A stretch of DNA of 64,000 bases from CAZIVP01 sp964542915 (GTDB lineage: Bacteria; Calditrichota; Calditrichia; Calditrichales; Calditrichaceae), in contig CAZIVP010000002.1 in assembly GCA_964542915.1 (NCBI GenBank), positions 372,001 through 436,000 of the forward strand. The letters run 5' to 3'. The position numbers and the translations under genes are program-made. How positions within the stretch are numbered: the stretch's first letter is position 1; every line of letters starts with the position of its first letter. This document shows, in pieces, positions 63,004-64,000 of this stretch. Under the pieces are notes generated by a model. It was given only the letters and a program-made list of their open reading frames with translations. It was not told the origin of the DNA and made no database searches.

Positions 63004-64000
63004 TCACCTTCGCAACAAAAAAAGCGCCAATGAGCGTAATAAAATCCGCATATCAAATGATAAGGACATATTTTCCAGATAGAACAAATCCTGCTTAAAT
63101 TGCTCGCGCTTGTGTTTTAGCGCCTCTTCATAGCGGTATTTAACCTGAGCCCATCCCGAAAAACCCGGTCGTACCTGGAAGCGACGGTTATAGAATTTTA
63201 TTTTGTTACGTAACCGTTGCACCTCCTCCACTGACGCCGGACGCGGCCCCACAAAACTCATTTTACCCATAATGATATTTACCAAAACCGGAAATTTATA
63301 GAGGCGTGTACGGCGTAGCAGACGACCCACGGCATTTTCCTTTTGACTTCCTGCCGGGCGGGTTGCAAAATTAAGCATACCAAATATCCGACCGTACTTT
63401 CCAACCGTGTTGATGATGCGCAGAGGCGGATAGGTGCCGCTTACCACCTGTACGGCTATAATGAGTAAAGCTAAGGGACTGAACAAAACAAACAGGAGTA
63501 AGGCAAGCACAATATCAAAGATACGTTTCAATATCCACTGCCAGAGATACATACGCTCCGGAAACAACCTTATTAATGGATGGCCGACAACCTCCTCGGT
63601 TTTATGGCCGGTAACGGCATCGTAAATCTGCGGGATGATTTTAAAAATGACCGACGTCGATTCCGATTTGGAAACGATCGTCAAAATTTCGTCGCGGGCG
63701 CGTTCATTGATGGCGATAATGATCTCTTCGATTCCGTATGTGCGTATCAACTCCGGAATGTCGTCATAAGTGCCGAGCGGTTTTAAATCGTAAAACGGTC
63801 GGTCGCCGGTCGTTTTATCCACATAACCTACGATATCATACAACAAATGGGGATTGCGATAGATATCTTTTAACAATTTGCGTCCTTTAACGCTTGTACC
63901 GACCAACAACGTTTTATGCGGGGCATACTCCAGAACGGAAAAACGTTTTTCCACGGCAATGAGGAGTAAGCGGCCAAAATTCACGAGAATTATTAATAAA
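63004..64000 (-). CDS. Sugar-transferase-like protein, partial at the window edge
   Basis: C-terminal part of a polyprenyl-phosphate sugar phosphotransferase-like protein. The frame stays open to the last base of the window, encoding hydrophobic LLIILVNFGRLLLIAV before the GTG at 63984, so the start and probably more membrane helices lie outside. Visible are a Rossmann-like part (TLLVGTSVKGRKLLKDIY...VGYVD), a membrane helix after LKRIFDIVLALLLF, and the C-terminal MSFVGPRP with the RPGFSGWAQVKYRY ending of the family. Where active enzymes have S-x-DELPQL, this one has RLYKFPVLV, and the KFRTM motif reads LNFATRP. The catalytic Asp-Glu pair therefore seems lost. The GT2 fusion gene follows 17 bp downstream. 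Confidence 0.82.
   Translation of the reverse strand, partial: LLIILVNFGRLLLIAVEKRFSVLEYAPHKTLLVGTSVKGRKLLKDIYRNPHLLYDIVGYVDKTTGDRPFYDLKPLGTYDDIPELIRTYGIEEIIIAINERARDEILTIVSKSESTSVIFKIIPQIYDAVTGHKTEEVVGHPLIRLFPERMYLWQWILKRIFDIVLALLLFVLFSPLALLIIAVQVVSGTYPPLRIINTVGKYGRIFGMLNFATRPAGSQKENAVGRLLRRTRLYKFPVLVNIIMGKMSFVGPRPASVEEVQRLRNKIKFYNRRFQVRPGFSGWAQVKYRYEEALKHKREQFKQDLFYLENMSLSFDMRILLRSLALFLLRR

Overview
The window looks like chromosome from an uncultured or little-studied bacterium of the FCB group, most like Calditrichota / KSB1-type / Marinimicrobia lineages. This is inferred from gene content, not from a marker tree. Pointers are a secreted protein ending in a YPNPFNPST-type sorting domain, several LVIVD/NHL propeller proteins, an SprA-like outer-membrane barrel, many short intergenic gaps and many genes without a strong Shine-Dalgarno. 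I see no rRNA, tRNA, CRISPR array, insertion sequence or phage gene. Coding density is high and base composition looks even, so this reads as core chromosome rather than an island.

Layout. 0.1-9.8 kb: DNA polymerase IV, a secreted LVIVD/lamin-tail protein, a metallo-beta-lactamase-fold hydrolase, a class II aldolase with an unusual C-terminal tail, a GH20 hexosaminidase lipoprotein and an M29 aminopeptidase. 9.9-16.5 kb: a soluble multi-PAS hybrid histidine kinase, a Tat-type LD-carboxypeptidase, an orphan FecCD permease, an SH3 lipoprotein and a TPR protein. 16.9-22.8 kb: argR, then the conserved block of TIGR03960 radical SAM protein, RNase E/G, rplU and rpmA, closed by a clear terminator. 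22.9-28.9 kb: a DUF2892 protein, a coupled NHL-propeller / giant beta-barrel pair, a small cysteine-cluster membrane protein and MarC. 29.0-38.8 kb: two giant genes, a 1595-residue acyl-CoA-synthetase/unknown/GNAT fusion and a 1461-residue secreted protein with an LVIVD propeller and twelve Ig-like repeats. 38.9-41.6 kb: an overlapping deoxynucleoside kinase / glycosyltransferase / membrane protein operon. 41.8-52.7 kb: a chemosensory operon (ParA, wHTH-receiver, CheW, MCP, 1773-residue multi-Hpt CheA hybrid), followed by an exported beta-helix/TonB-C protein. 52.9-60.9 kb: a GHL10-type hydrolase, a YpdA-like reductase, a patatin and carAB. 60.9 kb to the end: two polyprenyl-phosphate sugar-transferase-like proteins, the last one running off the window.

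How parts work together. The chemosensory genes form a complete receptor-adaptor-kinase-regulator set without CheR/CheB. The ParA member suggests positioned arrays, as in systems that control pili or gliding. ArgR is encoded 40 kb from carAB, whose upstream region carries palindromes that could be its operator. The secreted propeller, Ig-repeat, barrel and glycan genes point to an elaborate cell surface. The most unusual items are the ligase-GNAT giant protein, the two sugar-transferase homologues whose catalytic motifs look degenerate, the beta-helix/TonB-C fusion, the aldolase with an encapsulation-peptide-like tail, and carA, whose Shine-Dalgarno points to an ATA codon.
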